NCBI GenBank assembly: GCA_002396205.1
Contig: DGXB01000121.1
Span: 1 to 9,503 of the forward strand
Source of the DNA: Bacteroidales bacterium UBA4243
GTDB lineage: Bacteria > Bacteroidota > Bacteroidia > Bacteroidales > F082
Reading direction: 5' to 3'
DNA length: 9,503 nucleotides
Part shown: in pieces, positions 1-6,081 of the stretch
How the letters are laid out: every line of letters begins with the position of its first letter
Position numbering within the stretch: the first letter of the stretch is position 1
Notes under the pieces: model-generated
Database searches by the model: none
What the model saw: the letters and a program-made list of their open reading frames with translations, nothing else
Told to the model about the DNA's origin: nothing
Program-made: the position numbers and the translations under genes

Positions 1-1
1 G

Positions 2-580
2 GGCTACAAGAGCGACGTCGAGATTCCGAAAGAGTATCAGCGCAATATGAACCGCTTGGCCGGTATGCTCGAACTTGCCGATGAGCAATTCAGCCGCATT
101 CGCAAGGAAATCAACAACTACCGGCGCAATGTGCAATCGTTGGTGGCAAGCGGCAATTTCGACGAGGTGCCGCTTGATGGCGATACTTTCCGTAGCTACT
201 TGGAACTGAAGCCTTTCCATCGTCTCGCGGAGAAGATAGCGGGCATCAACCAGGCGGAGCTTTATGAGGACAGCCTGCTTCCTTATTATAATGTGCTGCT
301 CCATATGGGAATGCAGACCATCGGCGACATCGAGCGGCTTCGCAAAACCTATAGTGACGGTGCCTATCAGTTGGCGCTTTTGCAATTGGCTGGCACGGGT
401 CTCGACATTGTGGCCTATTCGGTTGCATTGCAAAACATCTGCATCGTCGCCATCCTCAAGCAAGGCTTCGGCGAGGGCGGATTGGTTCGTCTTTTTGCAG
501 CCCTTTTTGGCGAAAACGACTATAATGTCCAACGCGCCCAACGCCTCATCGATCAAGCTAAGAAAATTAATCTGGTGTGA
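2..580 (+). CDS. RelA/SpoT-domain (p)ppGpp synthetase, C-terminal part (5' end off window)
   Basis: The frame is open from base 2 with no stop, so this is the last 192 residues of a longer protein; the Met codon at 47 is internal, not the start. The first visible residues, GYKS then IPKEYQRNMNRLAGMLELAD, match the stretch that in long stand-alone RelA/SpoT nucleotidyltransferases directly follows the end of the synthetase fold (the W-A-E-I-E-H-x-L-GYK region). The catalytic and substrate-binding residues would lie upstream and cannot be checked. The remaining 150 or so residues look all-helical, with no membrane segment and no TGS or ACT domain, which argues against a full-length Rel. By family knowledge the protein would transfer pyrophosphate from ATP to GDP or GTP to make (p)ppGpp in the cytoplasm. 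The next gene, 65 bases downstream, encodes a RelA/SpoT-type HD hydrolase. The family call is from remembered similarity; the presence of activity is inference. Confidence 0.75.
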   Translation, partial: GYKSDVEIPKEYQRNMNRLAGMLELADEQFSRIRKEINNYRRNVQSLVASGNFDEVPLDGDTFRSYLELKPFHRLAEKIAGINQAELYEDSLLPYYNVLLHMGMQTIGDIERLRKTYSDGAYQLALLQLAGTGLDIVAYSVALQNICIVAILKQGFGEGGLVRLFAALFGENDYNVQRAQRLIDQAKKINLV

Positions 581-645
581 CTTTTTCCCGCGTCTCGCAG
601 TCTCGTGTCCCTTAGTCAAATAATTATCAATTAAACACTTATCCC

Positions 646-1209
646 ATGAACAATCCCCTCGAGACCTCTTTCTTCGATGAGGCCGCCAAGTTTGCCATCG
701 TAGCCCATCGCGGCACTGAACGCCGTGGCAAAGGCTACCCCTATATCCTTCATCCTATGGAAGCCGCTGCAATTGTGGCCACCGTCACCAGCGATCCCGA
801 AATGCTTGCCGCCGCCGTCTTGCACGATACTGTTGAAGACACCGACGTGACCTTGGAACAGATTCGGGAGAAGTTTGGCGACCGCGTGGCACTCCTTGTC
901 CAGCATGAGACGGCTCCCGAATCAAATCATCTCACATGGAGGGAGAAGCGTGCCATGCAAGTGGAGCAACTGGCATTGGCTCCCTACGACAGCAAGGTGG
1001 TGGCCATTGGCGACAAGCTCTCCAACCTTCGCGGTATTGCCCGCGACTATCATCTTTATGGCGATGCCACGTGGAAACTGTTCCATGCGCCAGGCGGCAA
1101 AGCCGATGTTGAGTGGTACTATCGTTCGTTGGGCGACGCTTTAAGCGACCTCTCGGAGACGTTGGCCTACAAGGAGTTCGTGTGGCTTCTTGAGCTGACT
1201 TTCGGTTAG
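646..1209 (+). CDS. Stand-alone RelA/SpoT-type HD hydrolase (Mesh1-like, probable (p)ppGpp hydrolase)
   Basis: This 187-residue protein is almost entirely an HD_4 domain of the type found in SpoT and in the small hydrolases Mesh1/SAH. Visible metal-site residues are H36 in the YILHP motif, H60-D61 followed by T-V-E64-D65-T (the HDTVEDT signature), and D123 in GDKLSNLRG. The N-terminal A-H-R-G-T-E-R-R-G-K-G stretch also fits the family. The length matches one-domain hydrolases, and no synthetase, TGS or ACT domain follows. Known members are Mn-dependent and remove the 3' pyrophosphate of (p)ppGpp; some relatives act on NADPH or have no known substrate, so the substrate is inferred. The start ATG follows an A/T-rich leader without a Shine-Dalgarno sequence, normal for Bacteroidota. 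It lies 65 bases after a RelA/SpoT synthetase in the same direction and is probably co-transcribed with it. The C-terminal A-Y-K-E-F-V-W stretch is also seen in bacterial one-domain HD relatives. Confidence 0.85.
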   Translation: MNNPLETSFFDEAAKFAIVAHRGTERRGKGYPYILHPMEAAAIVATVTSDPEMLAAAVLHDTVEDTDVTLEQIREKFGDRVALLVQHETAPESNHLTWREKRAMQVEQLALAPYDSKVVAIGDKLSNLRGIARDYHLYGDATWKLFHAPGGKADVEWYYRSLGDALSDLSETLAYKEFVWLLELTFG

Positions 1210-1213
1210 CCGC

Positions 1214-2416
1214 TCAATACATCAGATACTTTTCGCGGATTGTCTTGAACGCCCCCAAATCATAGTTCCATGAGGCGCGAATCTCGTTGGCGTTTTTCCC
1301 GTTCTCAATGTCCTTCTGCAACTGTTTGTCGCCCGAAAGCAGGCGGAAATAGTTGGTAAAGAAGCCTTTGTCTTTCAGTTGCTGGTAGGCCTCGATGATC
1401 CAATCAAGATGCAATTGGTTGGCGTTGTGCGTGTAGTCGTGGGCAAATTCAACCAAGTTCTCTCCGCGACAGCGTTGCCCTTCGAGCAAGGGCTTCGATG
1501 CGCCGCTGGTGCTTTTGGGCGTGAAGGTGTGGCTGCCTCTCATGTCGGGGTGGCCGAAAACTTGGAAAGGCGTCTCGGTGCCGCGTCCCACGCTGACGAT
1601 GGTGCCTTCAAAGAAACAGAGAGTAGGGTAGAGGTACACCGATTCCCAGTTGGGCAAGTTGGGCGAGGGCTTTACGGGCAGCTCATAGATGGCGTTGCGG
1701 TTGTAGTTATTAATAGGTATCACGGTGAGGTCGCAGCGGATGCCGCCCTTCAGCCAACCTTCGCCATTCACCATCTTGGCATACTCGCCGATAGTCATGC
1801 CGTAAACCACGGGCACATGGTGCATTCCAACAAACGATTGATTTTCAGTTTTCAATACGGGACCATCCACATAAAAGCCGTTAGGGTTGGGACGGTCGAG
1901 GACGATGACTGGAATGTTGTTTTCTGCGGCGGCTTCCATTACATAACTCATGGTGGAGATGTAGGTGTAGAACCTTACGCCGACGTCTTGCAAGTCGAAG
2001 AGAATCAAGTCGATGCCTTTCAGCATTTCAGGCGTTGGTTTCTTGTTCTTGCCGTAGAGCGATACGATGGGCAAGCCTGTTTTCTCGTCTTTGCCGCTGC
2101 TCACCTTGGCTCCGGCGTCGGCGGTGCCACGGAAACCGTGCTCGGGCGTGTAGATTTTCCTTACATCCATGCCCAACGATAGCAACGTGTCGACCAAATG
2201 CGTCTCGCCCACGATGCTCGTTTGGTTGCCCACGATGCCGATGCGTTTGCCTTGTAGAAGTGGCAGATAATCATCGGTTTGCATGGCAGCGGAGACATAA
2301 TGCGCCTTGTCGACGAACTGCAATTGGGGTTTGTCGTCCATCTTGAAGATTTGTGCCTTGGCGAGTGGCATGAAAGCCAGCAAGAGCAAAGCGATTGAAA
2401 AGATTTGTCGTTTCAT
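1214..2416 (-). CDS. namZ: Exo-beta-N-acetylmuramidase NamZ-type (DUF1343, GH171) secreted protein
   Basis: The 400-residue product begins with a typical Sec signal peptide: MKRQ, a hydrophobic run through about residue 16, then a likely cut after A-K-A21 before Q22. The mature part shows hallmarks of DUF1343: KRIGIVGNQTS (57-67), YTPEHGFRG (89-97, with E92-H93 probably in the active site), then F-D-L-Q-D-V-G-V-R-F-Y-T-Y and V-L-D-R-P-N-P-N-G. Characterised members (Bacillus subtilis NamZ; a Tannerella forsythia homologue is also known) release terminal MurNAc from non-reducing ends of peptidoglycan fragments, so this is likely a periplasmic muropeptide-recycling enzyme. The start at 2416 is preferred to an in-frame ATG at 2440, because only the former puts the signal peptide at the N-terminus and because the promoter-like element at 2438-2445 overlaps the earlier ATG. 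It is divergent from the AAA-ATPase-like gene and convergent with the HD hydrolase (4-base gap). No MurNAc transporter or kinase gene is visible here. Confidence 0.88.
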   Translation of the reverse strand: MKRQIFSIALLLLAFMPLAKAQIFKMDDKPQLQFVDKAHYVSAAMQTDDYLPLLQGKRIGIVGNQTSIVGETHLVDTLLSLGMDVRKIYTPEHGFRGTADAGAKVSSGKDEKTGLPIVSLYGKNKKPTPEMLKGIDLILFDLQDVGVRFYTYISTMSYVMEAAAENNIPVIVLDRPNPNGFYVDGPVLKTENQSFVGMHHVPVVYGMTIGEYAKMVNGEGWLKGGIRCDLTVIPINNYNRNAIYELPVKPSPNLPNWESVYLYPTLCFFEGTIVSVGRGTETPFQVFGHPDMRGSHTFTPKSTSGASKPLLEGQRCRGENLVEFAHDYTHNANQLHLDWIIEAYQQLKDKGFFTNYFRLLSGDKQLQKDIENGKNANEIRASWNYDLGAFKTIREKYLMY

Positions 2417-2437
2417 TTGGGTTTGTTTTTGCCTTTG

Positions 2438-2445
2438 CAAAATTA
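2438..2445 (-). promoter_or_regulatory. Bacteroidota -7 promoter element for the NamZ-type gene
   Basis: Read on the minus strand the bases are TAATTTTG, an exact match to the Bacteroidota -7 consensus TAnnTTTG, placed 21 bases before the ATG at 2416. No convincing TTTG -33 box lies at the expected spacing; a TTTG occurs too close (12 bases). The position implies a very short leader and supports the 2416 start. Confidence 0.55.
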
Positions 2446-2498
2446 TCGAAAATACTGCAAATGTCGAGCCTAAATTCCATCAAGCCGGAAAATTTTGC

Positions 2499-2506
2499 TA
2501 TTTTTG
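2499..2506 (+). promoter_or_regulatory. Bacteroidota -7 promoter element for the AAA-ATPase-like gene
   Basis: The bases TATTTTTG match TAnnTTTG exactly and end 22 bases before the ATG at 2529. The -33 position is poor (TTCC around 2475-2478). The same octamer followed by C occurs before the permease gene at 4165. It also settles the start at 2529: an in-frame upstream extension to 2307 would run through this element and through the coding sequence of the opposite gene. Confidence 0.6.
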
Positions 2507-2528
2507 CACAATCAAACACGTCAAGGCC

Positions 2529-4112
2529 ATGCAAGAACGAAAATATCCCATTGGAATCCAGACCTTTGAGAGAATAAGGAAAGAGAACTACCTATACATC
2601 GACAAGACCGACTTGGTTTGGGAGTTGACAAGAGAAAGCCCGTATGTATTTCTTAGTCGCCCACGCAGGTTTGGCAAGAGCTTGCTCACCACGACCTTGG
2701 ATTCCTATTTCCAAGGACGCAAAGACCTTTTCGAAGGTCTGAAAATCATGGCGTTAGAGAAGGAATGGGAAAGCTATCCCGTTATCCATTTGGATTTGAG
2801 CGTGACCAAGGCCGAGACCACCGTTGTGGGTTTGCGGAATGTGCTTTTGCGTCTGCTGGAGCCTTTTAAGGCCATCTACGGAGAAAGCGGAGAATATGAA
2901 ACATCCCCAGGAGGCCAGTTCAGTGGAATCATCCATCGTGCATTTATGAAGACCGGCAAGCAGGTGGTTGTCGTCGTCGATGAATATGACGCTCCGCTTT
3001 TGGACAAACTTCACGACAAAGAACTGCTTGACCAGTTCCGCAACGTGATGCAGGAGTTTTATGTCCAATTGAAGGCCAATGAGGCAAAGATTAAGTTCTG
3101 TTTCATCACGGGCATCACCAAGTTCAGCCAGCTGAGCATCTTCTCCACCATCAATAACCTCACCAATGTGTCGATGCATAAGAAGTATGCCGCCATCTGT
3201 GGCATTACCGAGGAAGAGTTTGCCACCGATATGGCCCCCGACATTGCCATGTTAGCACAAGAGTACGAATGTACGCCTGAAGAGATGCACGCCAAACTGA
3301 AACTGCAATATGACGGTTACCGTTTTGCGGATGTTTCGCCCGATATCTATAACCCTTTCAGTCTGTTGAAGTGCTTCGGCTTGAAAAAAATAGCTAGCTA
3401 TTGGTTTGAGAGCGGCACTCCGACTTTCCTTATCCGCCAGATGCAGCATTTCCGCACGGACATCACCACGATGGAGTGGATTGAGGCTTCGGCCTCTGCT
3501 TTCGACCGCCCGACGGAGGCCATGGAGAACGCCTTGCCACTGCTTTACCAAAGCGGCTACATCACCATCAAGGATTACGACAAGGAGACAGATTCATACA
3601 TTCTTTCCATTCCCAACAAGGAAGTCAGGGTGGGACTTATTGATGGGTTGATTCCTTCCTATATCGGGTTGGACAGCAGTCGGGTGCAAGATGGCTTCGC
3701 CTTGAAGTTCTGGAGAGCCTTGAAACGCAACGACTTTGACGCGGCCATGCAAGAGATGAAGGCCTTCCTCGCGGGCATACCTTACGTCGAAGGCTTCCAG
3801 AAGAAATTGGCCGAGGTGAAGAACTACGAAGGTTTCTACGAATACACTTTTTGGTTGATATTCAACATGCTAAACGTATATGCGCGAACCCAAGTGAAGT
3901 GCACTGGTGGCCGCATCGACTTCGTGGTGCAGATGCCTGAAACGACATGGGTCTTTGAGCTGAAAGTAAACGGAACGGCACAGGAAGCCCTCGACCAAAT
4001 CAACGGCAAGGGTTATGCGTTGCCATACCAGACCGAGGGCCGCGAGGTCGTCAAAGTGGGTGTGCAGTTCGATCGCGACACGATGACCATTGGGGAGTAT
4101 TTGGTGGGCTGA
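2529..4112 (+). CDS. AAA-ATPase-like protein with C-terminal PD-(D/E)XK nuclease domain
   Basis: The 527-residue product has the two-part architecture of the 'predicted AAA-ATPase' family (PF09820) plus PDDEXK_9 (PF08011). The N-terminus P-I-G-I-Q-T-F-E-R-I-R and Y-I-D-K-T-D are family hallmarks. The nucleotide-binding loop is SRPRRFGKS (43-51), which keeps GKS but has Ser where Walker A usually has its first Gly. Walker B is V-V-V-V-D151-E-Y-D154. The middle contains the family motif Y-W-F-E-S-G-T-P-T-F-L-I. The C-terminal nuclease-like core shows G-R-I-D464 and F-E477-L-K479, so the D...E-x-K active-site pattern is intact. These proteins are multicopy in many gut and oral Bacteroidota and have no settled function; DNA or RNA cleavage is a family-level inference. 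ATG at 2529 is chosen over an in-frame upstream start because of the promoter element at 2499 and the conserved N-terminus. It appears monocistronic or leads into the permease gene 86 bases downstream. Confidence 0.88.
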   Translation: MQERKYPIGIQTFERIRKENYLYIDKTDLVWELTRESPYVFLSRPRRFGKSLLTTTLDSYFQGRKDLFEGLKIMALEKEWESYPVIHLDLSVTKAETTVVGLRNVLLRLLEPFKAIYGESGEYETSPGGQFSGIIHRAFMKTGKQVVVVVDEYDAPLLDKLHDKELLDQFRNVMQEFYVQLKANEAKIKFCFITGITKFSQLSIFSTINNLTNVSMHKKYAAICGITEEEFATDMAPDIAMLAQEYECTPEEMHAKLKLQYDGYRFADVSPDIYNPFSLLKCFGLKKIASYWFESGTPTFLIRQMQHFRTDITTMEWIEASASAFDRPTEAMENALPLLYQSGYITIKDYDKETDSYILSIPNKEVRVGLIDGLIPSYIGLDSSRVQDGFALKFWRALKRNDFDAAMQEMKAFLAGIPYVEGFQKKLAEVKNYEGFYEYTFWLIFNMLNVYARTQVKCTGGRIDFVVQMPETTWVFELKVNGTAQEALDQINGKGYALPYQTEGREVVKVGVQFDRDTMTIGEYLVG

Positions 4113-4164
4113 ATATGCGATTTGCCGTCGCAAGAAATCGTTTCGCCGTTTCCCAAAATGTTTG

Positions 4165-4172
4165 TATTTTTG
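4165..4172 (+). promoter_or_regulatory. Bacteroidota -7 promoter element for the LolC/E-type permease gene
   Basis: TATTTTTG matches the TAnnTTTG consensus exactly and ends 26 bases before the ATG at 4199. A TTTC at 4141-4144 stands 20 bases upstream, a one-mismatch fit to the -33 TTTG box. This is the best complete promoter candidate in the window and suggests that the permease and the genes behind it are transcribed from here. Confidence 0.6.
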
Positions 4173-4198
4173 CGGTCAATTTCAATTGAAAAGGCAAA

Positions 4199-5422
4199 AT
4201 GTCCGCCCCAAAATTCATAGCAGACCGAATTTTTTCGCTCTCGAAGGAAAACCTTTCCTCGACGGTGATGCGACTTGCCGTCACGAGTGTGGCCTTGGCC
4301 ATCACTGTGATGCTCATTGCTTGGGCTGTCGTGGTGGGCTTCAAGAACCAGATTCGCGACAAGGTGATAGGCTTCGTGGCCCCAATCCATGTGCAGTCGT
4401 TGGACAAAAATGAGTCGGTGGAGGAAACCCCGTTCCAATTGGATTCTCTGTTAATCAGCAGATTGAACGTTATCGAAGGCATCAGTCATTACCAAATGGT
4501 GGCCAACAAGGCGGGCATGATCAAGACCGACGACGAGATTCAAGGCGTGGTGCTGAAGGGCGTTGACGAAAGCTACGACTGGAGCTATTTCCACAACTGC
4601 CTCGTTGAAGGCCAAACGCCTGAATACAAGGCCGACGAACGCTCCACCGAGGTGTTGCTTTCCAAGGTGATAGCCGACAAGATGCTGCTCCATGTGGGTG
4701 ACGACGTGCGCGTGTGGTTCATCGACAAGGACATGCAGGCGCGTGGCCGTAAATTCACCGTGAAAGGCATCTTCGAGACAGGGCTGTATGAATTTGACGA
4801 GCGCTTCGTCTTCGCCGACCTCAACCAAATCCGCAAGCTGAACGGCTGGACCGACGACGAAGCTGGACGGCTTGAGATTGCGCTGAATGACGGTGCCGAT
4901 GCCGACCAGATCAATGAGAAACTGTATTACGCCTTGCCTTCCGAATTGGCTTCCTACACCGCCCGAGAAAGCAACCCGCAGGTGTTCGACTGGCTCGACC
5001 TGCTCGACACCAATGTTTGGCTTATCATGGCGCTGATGCTGCTTGTGGCAGGCATCACGGTAATTAGCATGTTGCTGATTGTCATTATCGAACGCACTTC
5101 TACCATAGGCCTTTTGAAGGCGATGGGTGCGAGCAACAAGTTCGTCCGTGAGGTGTTTTTGCGCCGATCGTTGCGTATTTTGCTCATCGGAATGATTATC
5201 GGCAACGTCATTGGGTTGGGCTTCTGTTTCTTGCAACAATACACGGGCTTCATCAAGCTCGATCCCGCAACATATTATCTCTCAGCCGTACCTATCGAAT
5301 TGCATTTCAGCACGGTAGCCCTCATCAATATCGGCACGTTCCTGCTGTGGGTCTTGATGTTGCTCATCCCGACGTCGGTCATCAACCGCATCAGTCCCGT
5401 CAAGTCGATTCGGTTTGAATGA
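4199..5422 (+). CDS. LolC/LolE-type ABC transporter permease (FtsX/MacB family)
   Basis: The 407-residue inner-membrane protein has the LolC/E plan: a short cytoplasmic start, a first membrane helix at about residues 23-45 within V-A-L-A-I-T-V-M-L-I-A-W-A, a large periplasmic domain (about 50-270, MacB_PCD type), then three membrane helices near 275-297, 325-348 and 375-395. Between helices 2 and 3 lies the coupling stretch ERTSTIGLLKAMGAS (298-312), diagnostic of FtsX-domain permeases and the contact site for the LolD ATPase. The C-terminus ends P-V-K-S-I-R-F-E as in the family. The expected role is release of outer-membrane lipoproteins from the inner membrane for LolA; a MacB-like exporter is the alternative. 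One permease serving as a homodimer (LolF-like) is possible, since no second permease gene is adjacent. An ATPase fragment of the right family lies at the right edge, on the opposite strand. No terminator is evident downstream. Confidence 0.85.
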   Translation: MSAPKFIADRIFSLSKENLSSTVMRLAVTSVALAITVMLIAWAVVVGFKNQIRDKVIGFVAPIHVQSLDKNESVEETPFQLDSLLISRLNVIEGISHYQMVANKAGMIKTDDEIQGVVLKGVDESYDWSYFHNCLVEGQTPEYKADERSTEVLLSKVIADKMLLHVGDDVRVWFIDKDMQARGRKFTVKGIFETGLYEFDERFVFADLNQIRKLNGWTDDEAGRLEIALNDGADADQINEKLYYALPSELASYTARESNPQVFDWLDLLDTNVWLIMALMLLVAGITVISMLLIVIIERTSTIGLLKAMGASNKFVREVFLRRSLRILLIGMIIGNVIGLGFCFLQQYTGFIKLDPATYYLSAVPIELHFSTVALINIGTFLLWVLMLLIPTSVINRISPVKSIRFE

Positions 5423-5464
5423 AGAAAATTTTACGGGAATTGCCGAATACATTGGGAAAATGCC

Positions 5465-5472
5465 TATCTTAG
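5465..5472 (+). promoter_or_regulatory. Possible -7 promoter element before the 5494 gene
   Basis: TATCTTAG differs from TAnnTTTG at one defined position and ends 21 bases before the ATG at 5494, the same geometry as the better elements at 2499 and 4165. A TTG at 5440-5442 stands 22 bases upstream as a weak -33 candidate. It lies in a 71-base gap that otherwise shows no structure. Confidence 0.3.
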
Positions 5473-5493
5473 CCGCCCAATATAATAAGCGTG

Positions 5494-5943
5494 ATGAAAG
5501 ACTTTACCATTGTGCCGCTGAAAGGCTACGGCGAAATACCTTTCGGAATGAGCCTTGACGAGACCGTCAAGTTGCTGAACATGCCTGACTTCTACGAGGA
5601 GTTGAACGACATGGAGGAAACAGGCAACCGCTCCATCTATTACGAATATGATGCGCTTCAGACCAATATCTACTTCGAAGGTGTCACCAAGTCGGTGGTT
5701 GCTTGCTTCGAGACGGAGAATGAAGCGGCTACGTTGTACGGCCAAAAAGTGTTTGACCTCAAGAAAGACGATGTCGTCAAGTTGATGAAAGCCAACGGGT
5801 TCAAGGATCTGACCGAAGAAGAGGAAGACGGCGAGCTTCGCGTTTCGTTCGAGGATGCCATGGTCGACTTCTTCTTTGAAGGCGATACGATGACGGCGGT
5901 GAGTTGGGGCGTTCTTGTAGACGAACAAGGGGAAATCATTTAG
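5494..5943 (+). CDS. Conserved-looking acidic protein of unknown function
   Basis: I do not recognise a named family. The 149-residue product has no signal peptide and no membrane segment and is strongly acidic, including a run E-E-E-E-D around residues 109-113. The N-terminus contains G-Y-G-E-I-P-F-G-M-S (11-20), a 'G-x-G-x-I-x-F-G-M-S' opening also seen in various small uncharacterised bacterial proteins, followed by D-E-T-V-K-L-L. Two stretches resemble each other, N-I-Y-F-E-G-V-T-K-S-V-V-A and D-F-F-F-E-G-D-T-M-T-A-V-S, suggesting a duplicated strand-turn-strand unit in an alpha/beta fold. A GTG at 5491 directly precedes the ATG; the ATG is preferred. The gene follows the permease by 71 bases and precedes nth by 138 bases on the same strand. 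An immunity-like or SMI1-like role is conceivable from the size and acidity, but no toxin gene is nearby, so I assign no function. Confidence 0.75.
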   Translation: MKDFTIVPLKGYGEIPFGMSLDETVKLLNMPDFYEELNDMEETGNRSIYYEYDALQTNIYFEGVTKSVVACFETENEAATLYGQKVFDLKKDDVVKLMKANGFKDLTEEEEDGELRVSFEDAMVDFFFEGDTMTAVSWGVLVDEQGEII

Positions 5944-5965
5944 GAACAAAACACCCAAAACAAGG

Positions 5966-6070
5966 CAAAACCTGCATTTGAATGCGGCTCGGCAACCGCC
6001 TTGCCGCTGGAAAGCAGCCGGTTGGTATGCTTTCCATATCAGATAAGTTTTGTAGGTTTTGCAGGTTTTG
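5966..6070 (+). other. Structured intergenic element (three-stem inverted-repeat region) upstream of nth
   Basis: Three perfect inverted repeats are nested here. An outer 11-bp stem pairs CAAAACCTGCA (5966-5976) with TGCAGGTTTTG (6060-6070). Inside it a 6-bp hairpin pairs CGGCAA (5990-5995) with TTGCCG (6001-6006) around loop CCGCC, and a 9-bp hairpin pairs TGGAAAGCA (6008-6016) with TGCTTTCCA (6028-6036) around an 11-base loop. Only one base separates the two inner hairpins, so they could stack coaxially in a three-way junction. CAACCG (5993-5998) could instead pair with CGGTTG (6019-6024), an exclusive alternative fold. No U-tract follows any stem, so it is not a canonical terminator. It may be an RNA leader of nth, an end-processing structure for the upstream mRNA, or a small repeated element; the sequence alone cannot decide. 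Confidence 0.45.
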
Positions 6071-6074
6071 TGAG
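6048..6074 (+). repeat. Three tandem copies of a 9-bp unit (TTTTGNRRG)
   Basis: The units are TTTTGTAGG (6048-6056), TTTTGCAGG (6057-6065) and TTTTGTGAG (6066-6074), ending seven bases before the nth start codon. The second and third copies form the right arm of the outer inverted repeat at 5966-6070. TAAGTTTTG and TAGGTTTTG resemble a -7 element with one extra base, so the array may overlap the nth promoter. Confidence 0.6.
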
Positions 6075-6081
6075 AAGAAAA

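Noticed and set aside
1379..2182. A 267-codon open frame on the + strand
   Set aside because: It lies entirely opposite the NamZ-type gene, whose family motifs are unmistakable; the + frame shows no recognisable motif.
2307..2528. N-terminal extension of the AAA-ATPase-like protein from an upstream ATG
   Set aside because: It would overlap the NamZ coding start and run through the promoter element at 2499-2506; family homologues begin near the Met at 2529.
2529..4112. Transposase or other mobile element gene
   Set aside because: The domain order is AAA-ATPase-like then PDDEXK_9, with no transposase motifs and no flanking inverted repeats or target duplications.
4451..5239. A 262-codon open frame on the - strand
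   Set aside because: It is antisense to the LolC/E-type permease, which has membrane helices and the FtsX-domain motif; the reverse frame is His/Val-rich shadow sequence.
5966..6070. Known riboswitch (SAM-I suggested by the GGCAACC motif)
   Set aside because: The rest of the SAM-I core, such as the GGTGC-AATTCC segment and conserved helices, is missing, and nth is not a methionine gene. I therefore call it only a structured element.
6001..6081. TTG-initiated N-terminal extension of endonuclease III
   Set aside because: The added residues are encoded by the hairpin and repeat region and do not resemble the Nth family; the ATG at 6082 gives normal length.
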